The notes below the pieces were generated by a model, which was not told the DNA's origin, did not search any database, and saw only the letters and a list, made by a program, of their open reading frames with translations. A DNA stretch of 64,000 nucleotides, taken from the NCBI RefSeq assembly GCF_047795645.1, contig NZ_CP181045.1, positions 4,836,001 through 4,900,000 on the forward strand, read 5' to 3'. Below are positions 44,818 through 54,313 of this stretch, one piece after another; positions within the stretch are counted from its first letter, which is position 1; the number at the start of each line of letters is the position of its first letter. The stretch comes from Salipaludibacillus sp047795645 (GTDB taxonomy: Bacteria; Bacillota; Bacilli; Bacillales; Salisediminibacteriaceae). The translations under genes were made by a program, and so were the position numbers.

Positions 44818-45835
44818 GAGTCACCACATCCTCTTTCTTTTTACCTTGTTGCTTGACAAATGGCATTAATTCGCGAAGTTCACGGCCAACTTTTTCAATT
44901 TGATGCTTATTTTCTTTTGCATTAATTGCGTTAAATTGTGGACGATTAGCTTGGTTCTCAAGGATCCATTCTTTCGCGAATTTCCCTGTTTGAATATCAG
45001 TCAATACGTCTTTCATACGCGCTTTTGTATCTGCATCTATAACCCTTGGTCCAGACACGAAGTCTCCCCATTGTGCAGTATCAGAAATCGAGTAACGCAT
45101 ACCTTCAAGTCCACCTTCATAAAGCAGGTCAACAATCAATTTTGTTTCATGTAGACACTCAAAATAGGCAACTTCAGGCTGATAACCAGCTTCTGTTAAT
45201 GTTTCGAAACCAGCTTTAATTAAACTTGTAATACCTCCACAAAGGACGGCTTGCTCACCGAATAAATCAGTTTCCGTTTCTTCTTGGAATGAAGTTTCAA
45301 GGATACCAGCACGTCCAGCTCCAACTCCTTTAGCATATGCAAGGGCAAGGTCTGTTGCTTTGCCTGTAGAGTCTTGATAAATGCCGTAAAGAGCAGGGAC
45401 TCCAGCTCCTTCTTCAAATGTTCTGCGGACAAGGTGACCTGGTCCTTTTGGTGCAACAAGAAAGACATCGACGTCTTCAGGAGGAACAATTTGGCTAAAA
45501 TGAATATTAAAACCGTGAGCAAATGCTAATGCATTTCCAGCTTGTAAGTTAGGCTTGATGCTTTCTTCGTAGACTTTTGGCTGTCCTTCGTCAGGTAGGA
45601 GCACCATAACGAGGTCTGCTTGTTTTGTTGCATCAGCAACTGATGCAACTTCAACACCGTCTTCAACTGCTTTATCCCATGAATTTCCTTTTCGAAGTCC
45701 GACAACGACATCAAAGCCGCTTTCTTTAAGATTCAAGGCATGTGCATGGCCTTGAGAGCCATAGCCAATAATAGCAACTTTCTTATTTTTAAGAACCTCT
45801 TCTTGAATATTGTGGTTATAAAGTACTTTTGTCAT
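44804..45835 (-). CDS. ilvC: Ketol-acid reductoisomerase
   Basis: NADPH-dependent isomerisation and reduction of acetolactate and acetohydroxybutyrate. 343 residues, class I. Rossmann motif IIGYGSQGHAHALNLKESG (22-40), catalytic regions FLVAPKGPGHLVRRTFEEG and SISDTAQWGDF. ATG 45835 has GAGAGGATG upstream; an in-frame TTG at 45853 is rejected. Confidence 0.97.
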   Translation of the reverse strand: MTKVLYNHNIQEEVLKNKKVAIIGYGSQGHAHALNLKESGFDVVVGLRKGNSWDKAVEDGVEVASVADATKQADLVMVLLPDEGQPKVYEESIKPNLQAGNALAFAHGFNIHFSQIVPPEDVDVFLVAPKGPGHLVRRTFEEGAGVPALYGIYQDSTGKATDLALAYAKGVGAGRAGILETSFQEETETDLFGEQAVLCGGITSLIKAGFETLTEAGYQPEVAYFECLHETKLIVDLLYEGGLEGMRYSISDTAQWGDFVSGPRVIDADTKARMKDVLTDIQTGKFAKEWILENQANRPQFNAINAKENKHQIEKVGRELRELMPFVKQQGKKKEDVVTHGSR

Positions 45836-45900
45836 GTTGATACATCCTCTCAAATTAGTTTATTTGTTGATACTTTGCTGATACTGCATGGCCATAACTA

Positions 45901-46422
45901 TTACTTGAGTAATGAGTAGGAAGTGAGTTCAGCTACTTGCGGTTGATGCCCTCTTGAAAAAGCGGTAAGACCAGTTCTTGCTATATCTTTAATACCATAA
46001 GGTCGAAGCAAATCAATCAATGCCTCAATCTTATCGGGTTTACCCGTTACTTGGACAGACAAGCTGTCTTTACTTACATCGATAACCGATGCTCTGAATG
46101 GTTCAATAATGCCTTGAATTTCATTTCTCACTTGAGCATTACTCACTACTTTAATGAGTGCTAGCTCTCTTGCGACAATCGCTTTATCGGAAAGGTCAGT
46201 AACCTTTAATACATCAATTTGTTTGTTCAATTGTTTCGTTAATTGCTCGAGTTTTGCATGATCTGCTACATCGACGACGAAAGTCATTTTAGAAATGCCT
46301 TCGGTTTCGGTACGACCAACAGAAATACTCTCAATATTGAATTGCCTTTTATGCATAAGGCCTGTCACACGATTTAGTACACCACTTCGGTTTTGGACGA
46401 CTGCTGTGATAATTCGTTTCAT
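45901..46422 (-). CDS. ilvN: Acetolactate synthase small (regulatory) subunit
   Basis: ACT-domain subunit conferring valine feedback inhibition on IlvB. 173 residues: ACT domain at 4-75 (VQNRSGVLNRVTGLMHKR, then RTETEGISKMTFVVD) plus the C-terminal domain. Overlaps ilvB by 4 bases (ATGA). Confidence 0.96.
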   Translation of the reverse strand: MKRIITAVVQNRSGVLNRVTGLMHKRQFNIESISVGRTETEGISKMTFVVDVADHAKLEQLTKQLNKQIDVLKVTDLSDKAIVARELALIKVVSNAQVRNEIQGIIEPFRASVIDVSKDSLSVQVTGKPDKIEALIDLLRPYGIKDIARTGLTAFSRGHQPQVAELTSYSLLK

Positions 46423-48152
46423 GGTTTCACCCCTACCATTTCGTTAATTCCTTTTCCAGGAGCAACCATCGGATAGACGTTTTCCTGTTGAAGTACACGA
46501 CAGTCCATAAGTACTGGACCGTTAAAAGCCATTACTTCTGGAATTGCTTTAATGAATTCTGCTTGTGTTTCAATTTTCATACCGCGGATGCTATAGCTTT
46601 CAGCTAATTTCACGAAGTCTGGCTGTACGCTGATAATTGATTCAGAGTACCTTTTATCATAGAAAGCCTCTTGCCATTGTCTTACCATGCCCAAAGCTTC
46701 GTTATTAACGATAATAATTTTTACAGGCAATCCACGTTCCTGAAGAACAGAAAGTTCTTGCAAGGTCATTTGAAAGCCACCGTCACCAACAATCGCTATA
46801 ACAGGATCCTCTGGTGCGGCTAACTGTGCACCGATGGCAGCAGGGAAGCCGAAGCCCATCGTCCCGAGACCACCTGAAGTAACCCAGCGGTTTGGTCTTG
46901 CAAAAGAATAATATTGTGCTGCCCACATTTGATGTTGACCTACGTCTGTGGTGATAATTGCATTACCTCTAGTAGCATCGTGAATAGATTTGATTAACCA
47001 CTGAGGAATCATTTCTGTTTGTGGATTTTTATACCACAGTGGAAAAGCTGTTTTATTATAATTAAGTTTCTCCATCCACTCAGCATGTTCCGGTCCGACC
47101 TTCATTTGTTTATTAAGCTCTTTGAGCGCAGCATTTGAATCAGCAACAATTGGAATATCGGTAGGAACATTCTTACCAATTTCAGCAGGGTCGATATCGA
47201 TATGAGCGATCACAGCGTTTTGAGCAAAATGTTGCAAATTTCCAGTTAAACGATCGTCAAATCTTGCGCCTACATTTATAAGTAAATCACATTCAGAAAT
47301 AGCGATATTTGACGTGTAGGTTCCATGCATACCAGCCATTCCTAAGAATAATTCATGGTTTCCAGGAAATGCCCCAAGTCCAAGTAAAGTCGATGTAACT
47401 GGAATCGAGTATTTTTCGGCGATTTCTAGTAAGGTATCTGTTGCTCTCCCGTGAAGAATACCAGCACCCGTTAGAATCAATGGTTTCTTAGACTTCTTTA
47501 GTGCTTCTGTTAGTTTCTTAATTTGTAACGGATTCGGTTTAATTGTTGGTTGATAGCCTGGTAGGTGAAAATCAGACTGATCTGTTTCAGGACACGGATT
47601 TGCTGAGATGTCTTTAGGAATATCAACGACTACTGGTCCTGGTCGTCCCGTTGAAGCAATGTGAAATGCTTCTTTAATAATTCGCGGGATTTCATAACCT
47701 GATTGAACTTGATAATTATGCTTAGTGATCGGTGTTGTTATTCCCATAATATCTGCTTCTTGGAATGCATCTGTTCCTGTAACAGCCGTTGCTACTTGGC
47801 CAGTAATAATGACGAGTGGAAGAGAGTCCATCATTGCATCAGCAATTCCTGTTACTAAATTTGTTGCCCCTGGACCAGAAGTAGCTAGAACAACACCAGG
47901 TCTGTTTGAAACGCGAGCATATCCTTCAGCTGCATGGATAGAACCTTGCTCATGACGAGAAAGAATGTGTTCGAAATCACCATCGGAGCGATACAATGCA
48001 TCGTAAATAGGAAGGACTGCACCTCCAGGATATCCAAAGATTGTATCCACCTTCTGACTAATTAATGATTCAACAAGAATGTCCGCCCCTGTTTTTACAG
48101 CTGTAACTGGTTCAATCTCTGTCTTCTCTGTCTTTTTTGTTTCCATTTTCAT
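46419..48152 (-). CDS. ilvB: Acetolactate synthase large subunit
   Basis: Thiamine diphosphate and FAD enzyme making acetolactate or acetohydroxybutyrate. 577 residues. Seen: GYPGGAVLPIYDAL, catalytic Glu region RHEQGSIHAAEGYAR, and the ThDP motif GDGGFQMTLQELSVLQERG. First gene after the T-box leader; the start has AGGAGGG 8 nt upstream. An out-of-frame ATG overlaps the site and is ignored. Confidence 0.97.
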   Translation of the reverse strand: MKMETKKTEKTEIEPVTAVKTGADILVESLISQKVDTIFGYPGGAVLPIYDALYRSDGDFEHILSRHEQGSIHAAEGYARVSNRPGVVLATSGPGATNLVTGIADAMMDSLPLVIITGQVATAVTGTDAFQEADIMGITTPITKHNYQVQSGYEIPRIIKEAFHIASTGRPGPVVVDIPKDISANPCPETDQSDFHLPGYQPTIKPNPLQIKKLTEALKKSKKPLILTGAGILHGRATDTLLEIAEKYSIPVTSTLLGLGAFPGNHELFLGMAGMHGTYTSNIAISECDLLINVGARFDDRLTGNLQHFAQNAVIAHIDIDPAEIGKNVPTDIPIVADSNAALKELNKQMKVGPEHAEWMEKLNYNKTAFPLWYKNPQTEMIPQWLIKSIHDATRGNAIITTDVGQHQMWAAQYYSFARPNRWVTSGGLGTMGFGFPAAIGAQLAAPEDPVIAIVGDGGFQMTLQELSVLQERGLPVKIIIVNNEALGMVRQWQEAFYDKRYSESIISVQPDFVKLAESYSIRGMKIETQAEFIKAIPEVMAFNGPVLMDCRVLQQENVYPMVAPGKGINEMVGVKP

Positions 48153-48229
48153 TTTTCATCCCTCCTAGAATGTTTTGAATATGATCTTAAATAACGGTAA
48201 ATTCCGTTGCGATTTTGTTGTTAAATCAT

Positions 48230-48570
48230 TCAAAATAAAAAGGCCTATTTCTTCCATCGAATTTCAAAGCCAGCAGATGTATTATTGCAGCTCGAACGTC
48301 AACGGGGAGAAAAGGCCTTTACTTTTCACGGTACCACCCGGATTTGTAAACTTCTCACGAAGATTACCTTGTGAAGCTTCTCTATAAAGGGAAGCTTCTT
48401 TTGATAACAGGTGCTTAAACACCTGTTTATGCCTACTTGAATAAAATCGTTCAGCATAACACTCAGGGATGATGTCGGATTAAGCTGTATTTCCGGGCTT
48501 TCAGCAACCCCGGCTCTCTGTGAATACAGGACCTTAAACCTTTTTTCCCGTCATCGCTTTAGATGATGTG
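48230..48570 (-). ncRNA. T-box leader of the ilv-leu operon
   Basis: The T-box sequence GGGTGGTACCGTGAA lies at 48325-48339 (minus strand), followed by a terminator GGCCTTTTCTCC...AGAAATAGGCC with a T-run (48233-48320). Stem I is upstream with AGAGAGCCGGGG and a GNTG-type loop. The specifier region reads GACATCATCCCTGAG; AUC (isoleucine) is the best candidate and no CUC leucine codon is seen. Uncharged tRNA would relieve termination of ilvB-leuD. Confidence 0.92.
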
Positions 48571-48589
48571 AAGTTGTCAAATATAATTG

Positions 48590-49501
48590 TTAACTTACGA
48601 TCGCCTTACCCGTTGAAGATGGTCCGTAACAGGCTACCCCATCCGTTTGAACAATCTTTCTGAATTCAGAAAGCAGATGTGTTGTTACTTTACCTGGTTT
48701 TCCATCGGCTATTAATCGACCATCCACTTCGACAACTGCAATAACTTCAACTGCAGTACCTGTGAGGAATACTTCATCAGCTACGTAAACATCATGTCTA
48801 GTGAATGGAGATTCTTTCATGTTGTAACCATGCTTGTGAGCTAAATCGATGATCGCATTACGTGTAATTCCCTCAAGAGCTCCTAAGTAAACAGGAGGTG
48901 TGTAGATTATATTGTTCTTGACGATAAAAATATTATCTGCTGAGCCCTCAGTTACGTAACCTTGATCATTTAACATGAGGGCCTCATCAACACCCGCTTG
49001 ATTAGCTTCTAACTTTACGAGTATATTATTTAAATAATTAAGTGATTTAACTTGTGGGCTTAGCACGTCTGGTCGATTACGTCGACTTGCGACTGAGCCA
49101 ACCCTTAAGCCTTTTTGATATAGTTCTTTTGGGAAAAGAGCGAGAGCCTCAGCAATGACAATAACGTTAGGCTGGGAACAATTCGTAGGATCTAGTCCTA
49201 GATTTCCAGGCCCGCGTGAGACGACGACACGGATATAAGCAGTATCTAGTTTATTTTTCCGGACAGTGTCGACAATAATTCGCTCCATCTCCTCCTTATC
49301 GTATGGGATATTTAACATGATTGACTGGGCAGATTCATAGAGACGTTGAAGATGTTCATCGAGTTTAAAAATATTTCCACTGTAAACTCGGATTCCTTCG
49401 AATACTCCATCACCATATAAAAAACCATGGTCATAAACGGAAACGACGGCATCTTCTTTTTTTACAAGCTCGTCGCCGAGAAAAATCCACTGACCGCTCA
49501 T
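48590..49501 (-). CDS. ilvE: Branched-chain amino acid aminotransferase
   Basis: Pyridoxal phosphate fold-type IV aminotransferase, last step for Leu, Ile and Val. 303 residues. YDHGFLYGDGVFEGIRVYSG (22-41), the catalytic Lys in SPQVKSLNYLNNILVKLEA and EGSADNIFIVKN are typical. It lies upstream of the T-box, so it is expressed independently of the antitermination and may feed transcripts into it. Start follows AAAGGAG. Confidence 0.95.
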   Translation of the reverse strand: MSGQWIFLGDELVKKEDAVVSVYDHGFLYGDGVFEGIRVYSGNIFKLDEHLQRLYESAQSIMLNIPYDKEEMERIIVDTVRKNKLDTAYIRVVVSRGPGNLGLDPTNCSQPNVIVIAEALALFPKELYQKGLRVGSVASRRNRPDVLSPQVKSLNYLNNILVKLEANQAGVDEALMLNDQGYVTEGSADNIFIVKNNIIYTPPVYLGALEGITRNAIIDLAHKHGYNMKESPFTRHDVYVADEVFLTGTAVEVIAVVEVDGRLIADGKPGKVTTHLLSEFRKIVQTDGVACYGPSSTGKAIVS

Positions 49502-50059
49502 ACCGATTCACTCCTTTCTTTCAGTATATAGAATTATAATTGAATTTCATATGTCAATTTCTGTTTATTATTAAAGAATTTTATGGGTGTTTAGTTAAAA
49601 TGCACAAATGTTCTGTTAATAATAGATAAATCTATTTAATTTCAATTGAAATTAGTGAATTAATAAATATGATATTGACGCCAATAATACAGTCAAATGA
49701 AGGGTAGGTCAACTGTTAATTGTGAAAAATTCTAACATTTCAAAACAATCCATCCTATTGAATGCGGTTTCGACGTTGGTTTAAAGGTTAATAAATCAAA
49801 TTTTCTGATAAATGTAAATTTTTTTAAAGCGTTTTCATATATGTGCCATATGTTATAGGAGGGTTAGAATTTAAAAAATTCCCCTTAACTGTGGTTCATG
49901 AAATAGCGTGGAAATTGTTATCGTGTATTTTTGGAAGTTGCAAATATTTTTATCTCCAAGTATGAGAAGGTATCTATTTTCAATTTTACTTTGGAAAGCT
50001 TCTCATTATTTAAGATGCTGCTTCATAACTTGGAAGTAACGAAAAAAGGGGGAAATAAA
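49502..50059. other. Divergent spacer between ilvE and spoVR
   Basis: Promoter-rich, 558 bases, no gene. TTGACA on the minus strand at about 49549-49554 may be the ilvE -35 box, though its -10 spacing is poor. CodY- and cre-like sites lie at 49799-49837. A frame open from 49931 into spoVR has no ribosome site. Confidence 0.55.
49799..49837 (+). promoter_or_regulatory. CodY-like and cre-like sites
   Basis: AATTTTCTGATAAAT (49799-49813) differs from the CodY box AATTTTCWGAAAATT at two positions. TTAAAGCGTTTTCA (49824-49837) differs from the cre consensus at one. Both regulators control ilv-leu genes in B. subtilis; here the target may be ilvE or spoVR. Confidence 0.4.
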
Positions 50060-51487
50060 ATGCCAACTGATGAGGAAAATCTAATGTATTCGATTGATCA
50101 AATAACTGAAATTGCTGAGGGATTTGGACTTGATTTTTATCCGATGCGCTATGAGGTGTGTCCAGCGGATATTATTTATACGTTTGGTGCTTACGGGATG
50201 CCAACTCGATTTAATCACTGGAGTTTTGGAAAGCAGTTTCACAAGATGAAATTACAATATGATTTAGGTTTAAGTAAAATTTATGAATTAGTGATTAACT
50301 CTAACCCTTGCTATGCGTTCCTTCTGGATACCAATTCGTTAATTCAAAATAAATTGATTGTTGCCCATGTCTTAGGTCATAGTGATTTTTTTAAAAATAA
50401 TGCGCGCTTTTCTAATACACGCAAGGATATGGTGGAAAGTATGACAGCGACAGCAGAGAGGATTCATCAATATGAAATGATACACGGTAGAAGAGAAGTA
50501 GAAAAATTTCTTGACGCAGTCTTAGCAATTCAAGAACATATTGATCCTAGTTTACAGCGGGCGAAGTTAAGTTGGTCAATAGAAGATATCGGAGACGAAT
50601 CAGATGAAGGGCAAAATAAAGTAAATAGCCCTTACGATGATATATGGAATTTAGAAGAAGATAAAACTGAAAACAAACTGTCTGAATTAGAGAAGAAGAA
50701 AAAACAGTTTCCGCCTGAACCTGAAAAGGATTTATTACTGTTTATTGAGCACTACAGTAAAGAGTTAGAAGGTTGGCAACGTGACATTCTAACGATGATG
50801 CGTGAAGAAATGCTTTATTTCTGGCCACAATTAGAAACGAAGATAATGAATGAAGGATGGGCTAGTTATTGGCATCAGAGAATTGTTCGTGAATTGGACC
50901 TACCTACAGATGAGTCGATTGAGTTTGCGAAATTAAATGCTGGTGTTATTCAACCGTCAAAAACTCAAATCAATCCTTATTATCTTGGATTAAAGGTTTT
51001 TGAGGACATTGAAGAACGTTATAACAACCCTACGGATGATATGAAAGAAAGACAAGGGATTAAACCAAAAAGTGGTAGGGAGAAAATTTTTGAAGTTCGT
51101 GAAATTGAATCTGATCTTTCATTTATTCGAAATTATTTAACGAAAGATTTAGTCTTTCGAGAGGATATGTATTTATTTCAGAAACATGGTCGTGATTATG
51201 AAATTGTTGATAAAGAGTGGGAGAATGTTCGTGATCAAATTATTACGAGTAGAGTTAATGGAGGTTTTCCGTATATAACTGTTAAAAATGGGGACTATTT
51301 AAAAGCTGGTGAACTGTATTTAAAGCACGAATATGAAGATGTCGAACTTGATACAAAGTATTTAGAAAAAACCTTACCGTACTTATATCAATTATGGGGA
51401 AGATCTGTGCATATGGAAAGCGTATTATCAGATAGAGCAATTGTTTTTTGTTATGACGGTAGAAAGATTAGTAAAAGGTATGTATGA
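50060..51487 (+). CDS. spoVR: SpoVR-family protein
   Basis: Stage V sporulation protein R (YcgB family), involved in spore cortex formation in B. subtilis. 475 residues, close to the family length. Typical stretches: GLDFYPMRYEVCPADIIYTF near the start, RFNHWSFGKQF, VLGHSDFFKNN and MNEGWASYWHQRI. ATG 50060 has AAGGGGGA upstream; the longer frame is rejected. It belongs functionally with prkA and yhbH in this window. Confidence 0.95.
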   Translation: MPTDEENLMYSIDQITEIAEGFGLDFYPMRYEVCPADIIYTFGAYGMPTRFNHWSFGKQFHKMKLQYDLGLSKIYELVINSNPCYAFLLDTNSLIQNKLIVAHVLGHSDFFKNNARFSNTRKDMVESMTATAERIHQYEMIHGRREVEKFLDAVLAIQEHIDPSLQRAKLSWSIEDIGDESDEGQNKVNSPYDDIWNLEEDKTENKLSELEKKKKQFPPEPEKDLLLFIEHYSKELEGWQRDILTMMREEMLYFWPQLETKIMNEGWASYWHQRIVRELDLPTDESIEFAKLNAGVIQPSKTQINPYYLGLKVFEDIEERYNNPTDDMKERQGIKPKSGREKIFEVREIESDLSFIRNYLTKDLVFREDMYLFQKHGRDYEIVDKEWENVRDQIITSRVNGGFPYITVKNGDYLKAGELYLKHEYEDVELDTKYLEKTLPYLYQLWGRSVHMESVLSDRAIVFCYDGRKISKRYV

Positions 51488-51488
51488 A

Positions 51489-51525
51489 AAAGGGGGCTAG
51501 CTGCTTTTGGCTAGCTTCCTTTTAG
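51489..51525 (+). terminator. Terminator of spoVR
   Basis: GGGGGCTAGC / GCTAGCTTCC stem then TTTT. Confidence 0.8.
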
Positions 51526-51742
51526 CTTTATAATGGAGAATAGATGTTACTGTCGGATTTTTAAACACCAAGAGTTAGATCAAATTAAGACCCTTAAGAT
51601 GAATTAGAGCTGAGTAATATGATAAATTTAATAAAACTATTTCGTTTGTCTATCAAGTAAATAAAAGTAGAGAGCAATCTAAAATAACTTCGAAGTATTT
51701 TTAATAAAAGATTGTATTAGTCAGCTGTGAAGGAGAGATAGG

Positions 51743-53170
51743 ATGAAAACATACGATATCATTGTTATCGGTGGAGGTTCTGGTGGATTAACGGTTGCTG
51801 CTGGTGCAGCGCAATTTGGCGCAAAAGTTGCGTTAATAGAAAAAAGAAACAGTTTGGGAGGAGACTGCCTCCATTTTGGATGTGTTCCATCAAAAGCATT
51901 GATTGCTGTCGCAAATGAGGTTCATCAACTATATCAGTCAGCTGAAGCTTTCGGGGTTTCTGTTTCTGGTAAGCCAAAATGGCAATTAGCAAAAGATCGA
52001 GTTCATACAGCAGTATCTATCATCCAGGAAAATGACGGGGAGAAAAGATTTCGTGAATTAGGGGTTGACGTCATGTTTGCTTCCGCGACCTTCCAGGATA
52101 GCCATCACATCCAATTATCATCAGGTTCCATCATTGAGGGGAAACGTATAATTATAGCAACGGGATCACGTCCAATAATTCCTGAAGTCGAAGGTATCGA
52201 AAATATTCAAATCTTAACGAGTGAGACGGTTTTTGATATGGAGCAATTACCTAAACGAATCGTAATGATGGGAGCAGGACCTATTGGATTAGAATTATCC
52301 CAAGCATTAAGCCGGCTAGGATCGAATGTATCCGTCGTTGACAGTTCTGACTTGCTTTTATCAAAAGAAGATGGTGAAGTATCAAATATCTTGCTTAATC
52401 AATTGAAAAAAGAACTCGAATTCCTCTCTTCATCAACAGTAGAAAAAGTAATTCAAAGAGATGGCAAGACGTTTGTTCGAGTTAAAGGGCAGCACGCTCG
52501 AGAAATTGAGGCGGATGCACTTTTTTTAGCTATTGGTAGAAGACCAAATTCAGATACGCTCAATTTGGAGAAAGCGGGGGTTAATGTAAATCAAAAAGGA
52601 GAAATCATTGTTAAAGAGACGATGCAAACTTCTGAGCCACACATCTACGCTTTAGGGGACGTTAATGGTGCTTTTCCATTTACACATGGTGCCTCCCATG
52701 AGGGGAAAGTTGTCGTTGCTAATGCAGTATTCGGTTTAAAGAGAAAGGTTTCTTATGAAAATGTTCCATGGGTTTATTATACAGATCCAGAAATCTTTCA
52801 TTTAGGAATGACGGAAAGCGAAGTGAAAGAACAGAGAGGTAGTAATTATAAAGTCTACCGCATGGACCATAATCATGTTGATCGGATGATTGCCGAAATG
52901 GACAACCAGTCGATGATAAAAATCATTACGGACAACAAGGGAATGATTCTAGGTGCTCATGGTGTAGGAGGTAATGTGAGTGATTGGATGCAACAGCTAG
53001 TTTATATGAAAACGAATGGAGAATCAGTGAAAAAAATCTCGAACAGCGTATATCCTTATCCTTCAAGAAGTGAAATTGTAAAAAATGCTGGTGACTTATA
53101 TTGGAGAGAGAAGTTGTTCGGAAGCTCACTTTCAAAAATGATGAGCCAATATGTCTCTTGGTTTAGATAG
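51743..53170 (+). CDS. MerA/Lpd-type flavin disulfide oxidoreductase
   Basis: FAD- and NAD(P)-dependent class I pyridine nucleotide-disulfide oxidoreductase, 475 residues. FAD motif IIVIGGGSGGLTVAAGAAQ (6-24), redox-active pair Cys42/Cys47 in GGDCLHFGCVPSK, NAD site VMMGAGPIGLELSQAL and ALGDVNG. There is no N-terminal mercury-binding HMA domain and no E2 or glycine-cleavage genes nearby, so mercuric reductase and lipoamide dehydrogenase are both unproven. The C-terminus (WREKLFGSSLSKMMSQYVSWFR) is extended compared with Lpd. Confidence 0.9.
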   Translation: MKTYDIIVIGGGSGGLTVAAGAAQFGAKVALIEKRNSLGGDCLHFGCVPSKALIAVANEVHQLYQSAEAFGVSVSGKPKWQLAKDRVHTAVSIIQENDGEKRFRELGVDVMFASATFQDSHHIQLSSGSIIEGKRIIIATGSRPIIPEVEGIENIQILTSETVFDMEQLPKRIVMMGAGPIGLELSQALSRLGSNVSVVDSSDLLLSKEDGEVSNILLNQLKKELEFLSSSTVEKVIQRDGKTFVRVKGQHAREIEADALFLAIGRRPNSDTLNLEKAGVNVNQKGEIIVKETMQTSEPHIYALGDVNGAFPFTHGASHEGKVVVANAVFGLKRKVSYENVPWVYYTDPEIFHLGMTESEVKEQRGSNYKVYRMDHNHVDRMIAEMDNQSMIKIITDNKGMILGAHGVGGNVSDWMQQLVYMKTNGESVKKISNSVYPYPSRSEIVKNAGDLYWREKLFGSSLSKMMSQYVSWFR

Positions 53171-53222
53171 TTTTAAGGGAGTAAAAAATGGGTGCGATTT
53201 AGGCACCCACATCGCGAAAGAC

Positions 53223-53888
53223 TTATAATGGCCACGTTTGTTTCGTATATGCCATATCAAAAAACATGTATTCCATGCGACACCCCATTAAAAAGTGGGT
53301 TCTCATTTTAGCACGATCACTTTCAGTTGCTTCTTCAGCTAGGCGATCTAACCAATCGATTGTCTTTGTAATTCTTGGCATTTCTTGAGCTCCGTAGAAA
53401 GAGATCCAAGGATAAAAGGGATGATCAGGGCTTGGCTTTACTTCTTTCATGATTCTTTCACCAATATACAAATAAACCCAGGGACATGGGAGGGCAACAG
53501 CCAAAGATTCAGCTAAAGAGCCATTCGACGCAACTTGCAACATATATTGGCTGTAATGATGGGCCGTCGGAGCAAGAGTCTCTCCTTTTAAGTCTTTATA
53601 ATCAACGCCAGCTTGCTCACAGAAATTATTGTGTGGGTGAGTTTCGTCGTTTAAAATAAAAGCGATGCCTTCGTTTAATAAGGCCATATCATCGCGGTTG
53701 TTACATTTTGCCATGGTTAGAGCACGTGTTTGAATCATTGCATTTAAGTACTCGTAGTCTTGTTTAACATAGTGAATGAGCTGACCTTTCTCAAGATTCC
53801 CCTCTGCAATCCCTTGAACAAAAGGGTGTTCATAGCATGCTTTAAATAGTGATTCTGTTTCGTTTCGTAAATCCTGTGTAAAACTCAT
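53223..53888 (-). CDS. tenA: Thiaminase II / aminopyrimidine aminohydrolase TenA
   Basis: Hydrolyses degraded thiamine pyrimidines to the HMP salvage intermediate. 221 residues. Active-site residues occupy the B. subtilis positions: Asp44 (HYVKQDYEYL) and Cys135 (ALPCPWVYLYIGE), with a Glu in the final helix. ATG 53888 has GGAGGC 8 nt upstream; the longer frame runs into the riboswitch terminator. Controlled by a TPP riboswitch; no other thi gene is near. Confidence 0.96.
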   Translation of the reverse strand: MSFTQDLRNETESLFKACYEHPFVQGIAEGNLEKGQLIHYVKQDYEYLNAMIQTRALTMAKCNNRDDMALLNEGIAFILNDETHPHNNFCEQAGVDYKDLKGETLAPTAHHYSQYMLQVASNGSLAESLAVALPCPWVYLYIGERIMKEVKPSPDHPFYPWISFYGAQEMPRITKTIDWLDRLAEEATESDRAKMRTHFLMGCRMEYMFFDMAYTKQTWPL

Positions 53889-53943
53889 GTCAGTTGCCTC
53901 CTTATTTTTAGAAGAACCACTCTGATGAGGGAAAGGTGGATAA

Positions 53944-53980
53944 ATAAAAAACGCCAATCCATTGAAGGAATGACGTTAAC
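53944..53980 (-). terminator. TPP-riboswitch terminator before tenA
   Basis: On the minus strand AACGTCATTCC / GGATTGGCGTT stem followed by TTTTTTATTT, between aptamer and tenA. Confidence 0.88.
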
Positions 53981-54020
53981 AGTCTCATTATTGTTTGTAA
54001 AACAAAATTAAGAGATTCAC

Positions 54021-54110
54021 GCCACTTCCCTACGCTAGTATGAACTAGATCAGGTTCTAAGGGATCAAGAAAGAATCTTGTCTCAGCCATAAAATGGCAC
54101 CCCTAGTGGA
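54021..54110 (-). ncRNA. TPP riboswitch (THI element)
   Basis: On the minus strand: GGGGTGCC, GGCTGAGA (54083-54090), GAACCTGATCTAGTTCATAC and TAGCGTAGGGAAGTGG in the canonical order. With the downstream terminator it forms a standard off-switch: TPP binding shuts tenA. Confidence 0.96.
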
Positions 54111-54313
54111 ACTTGTTATGAAATTATACTAATCGTAACACCATTTTTTGGTAATATCAAGGATTATCATCAAGTATAGTGAAAATACTGAATCTTCTCC
54201 AATGACATATCTGAATTATTCTTGAAACAGCACTTGAGCAGAAAGCGAGCCAATTAGGGAAAGAAACAGTGAGAAACGGTCCGAATGTGTGAGGGAGACA
54301 TATACTCAATTTT

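Noticed and set aside
49931..50059. N-terminal extension of SpoVR
   Set aside because: Frame is open but without ribosome site; family N-terminus starts at 50060 after AAGGGGGA.
51743..53170. Mercury resistance locus
   Set aside because: No HMA domain, merR, merT or merP nearby; the redox Cys pair alone does not prove mercury reduction.
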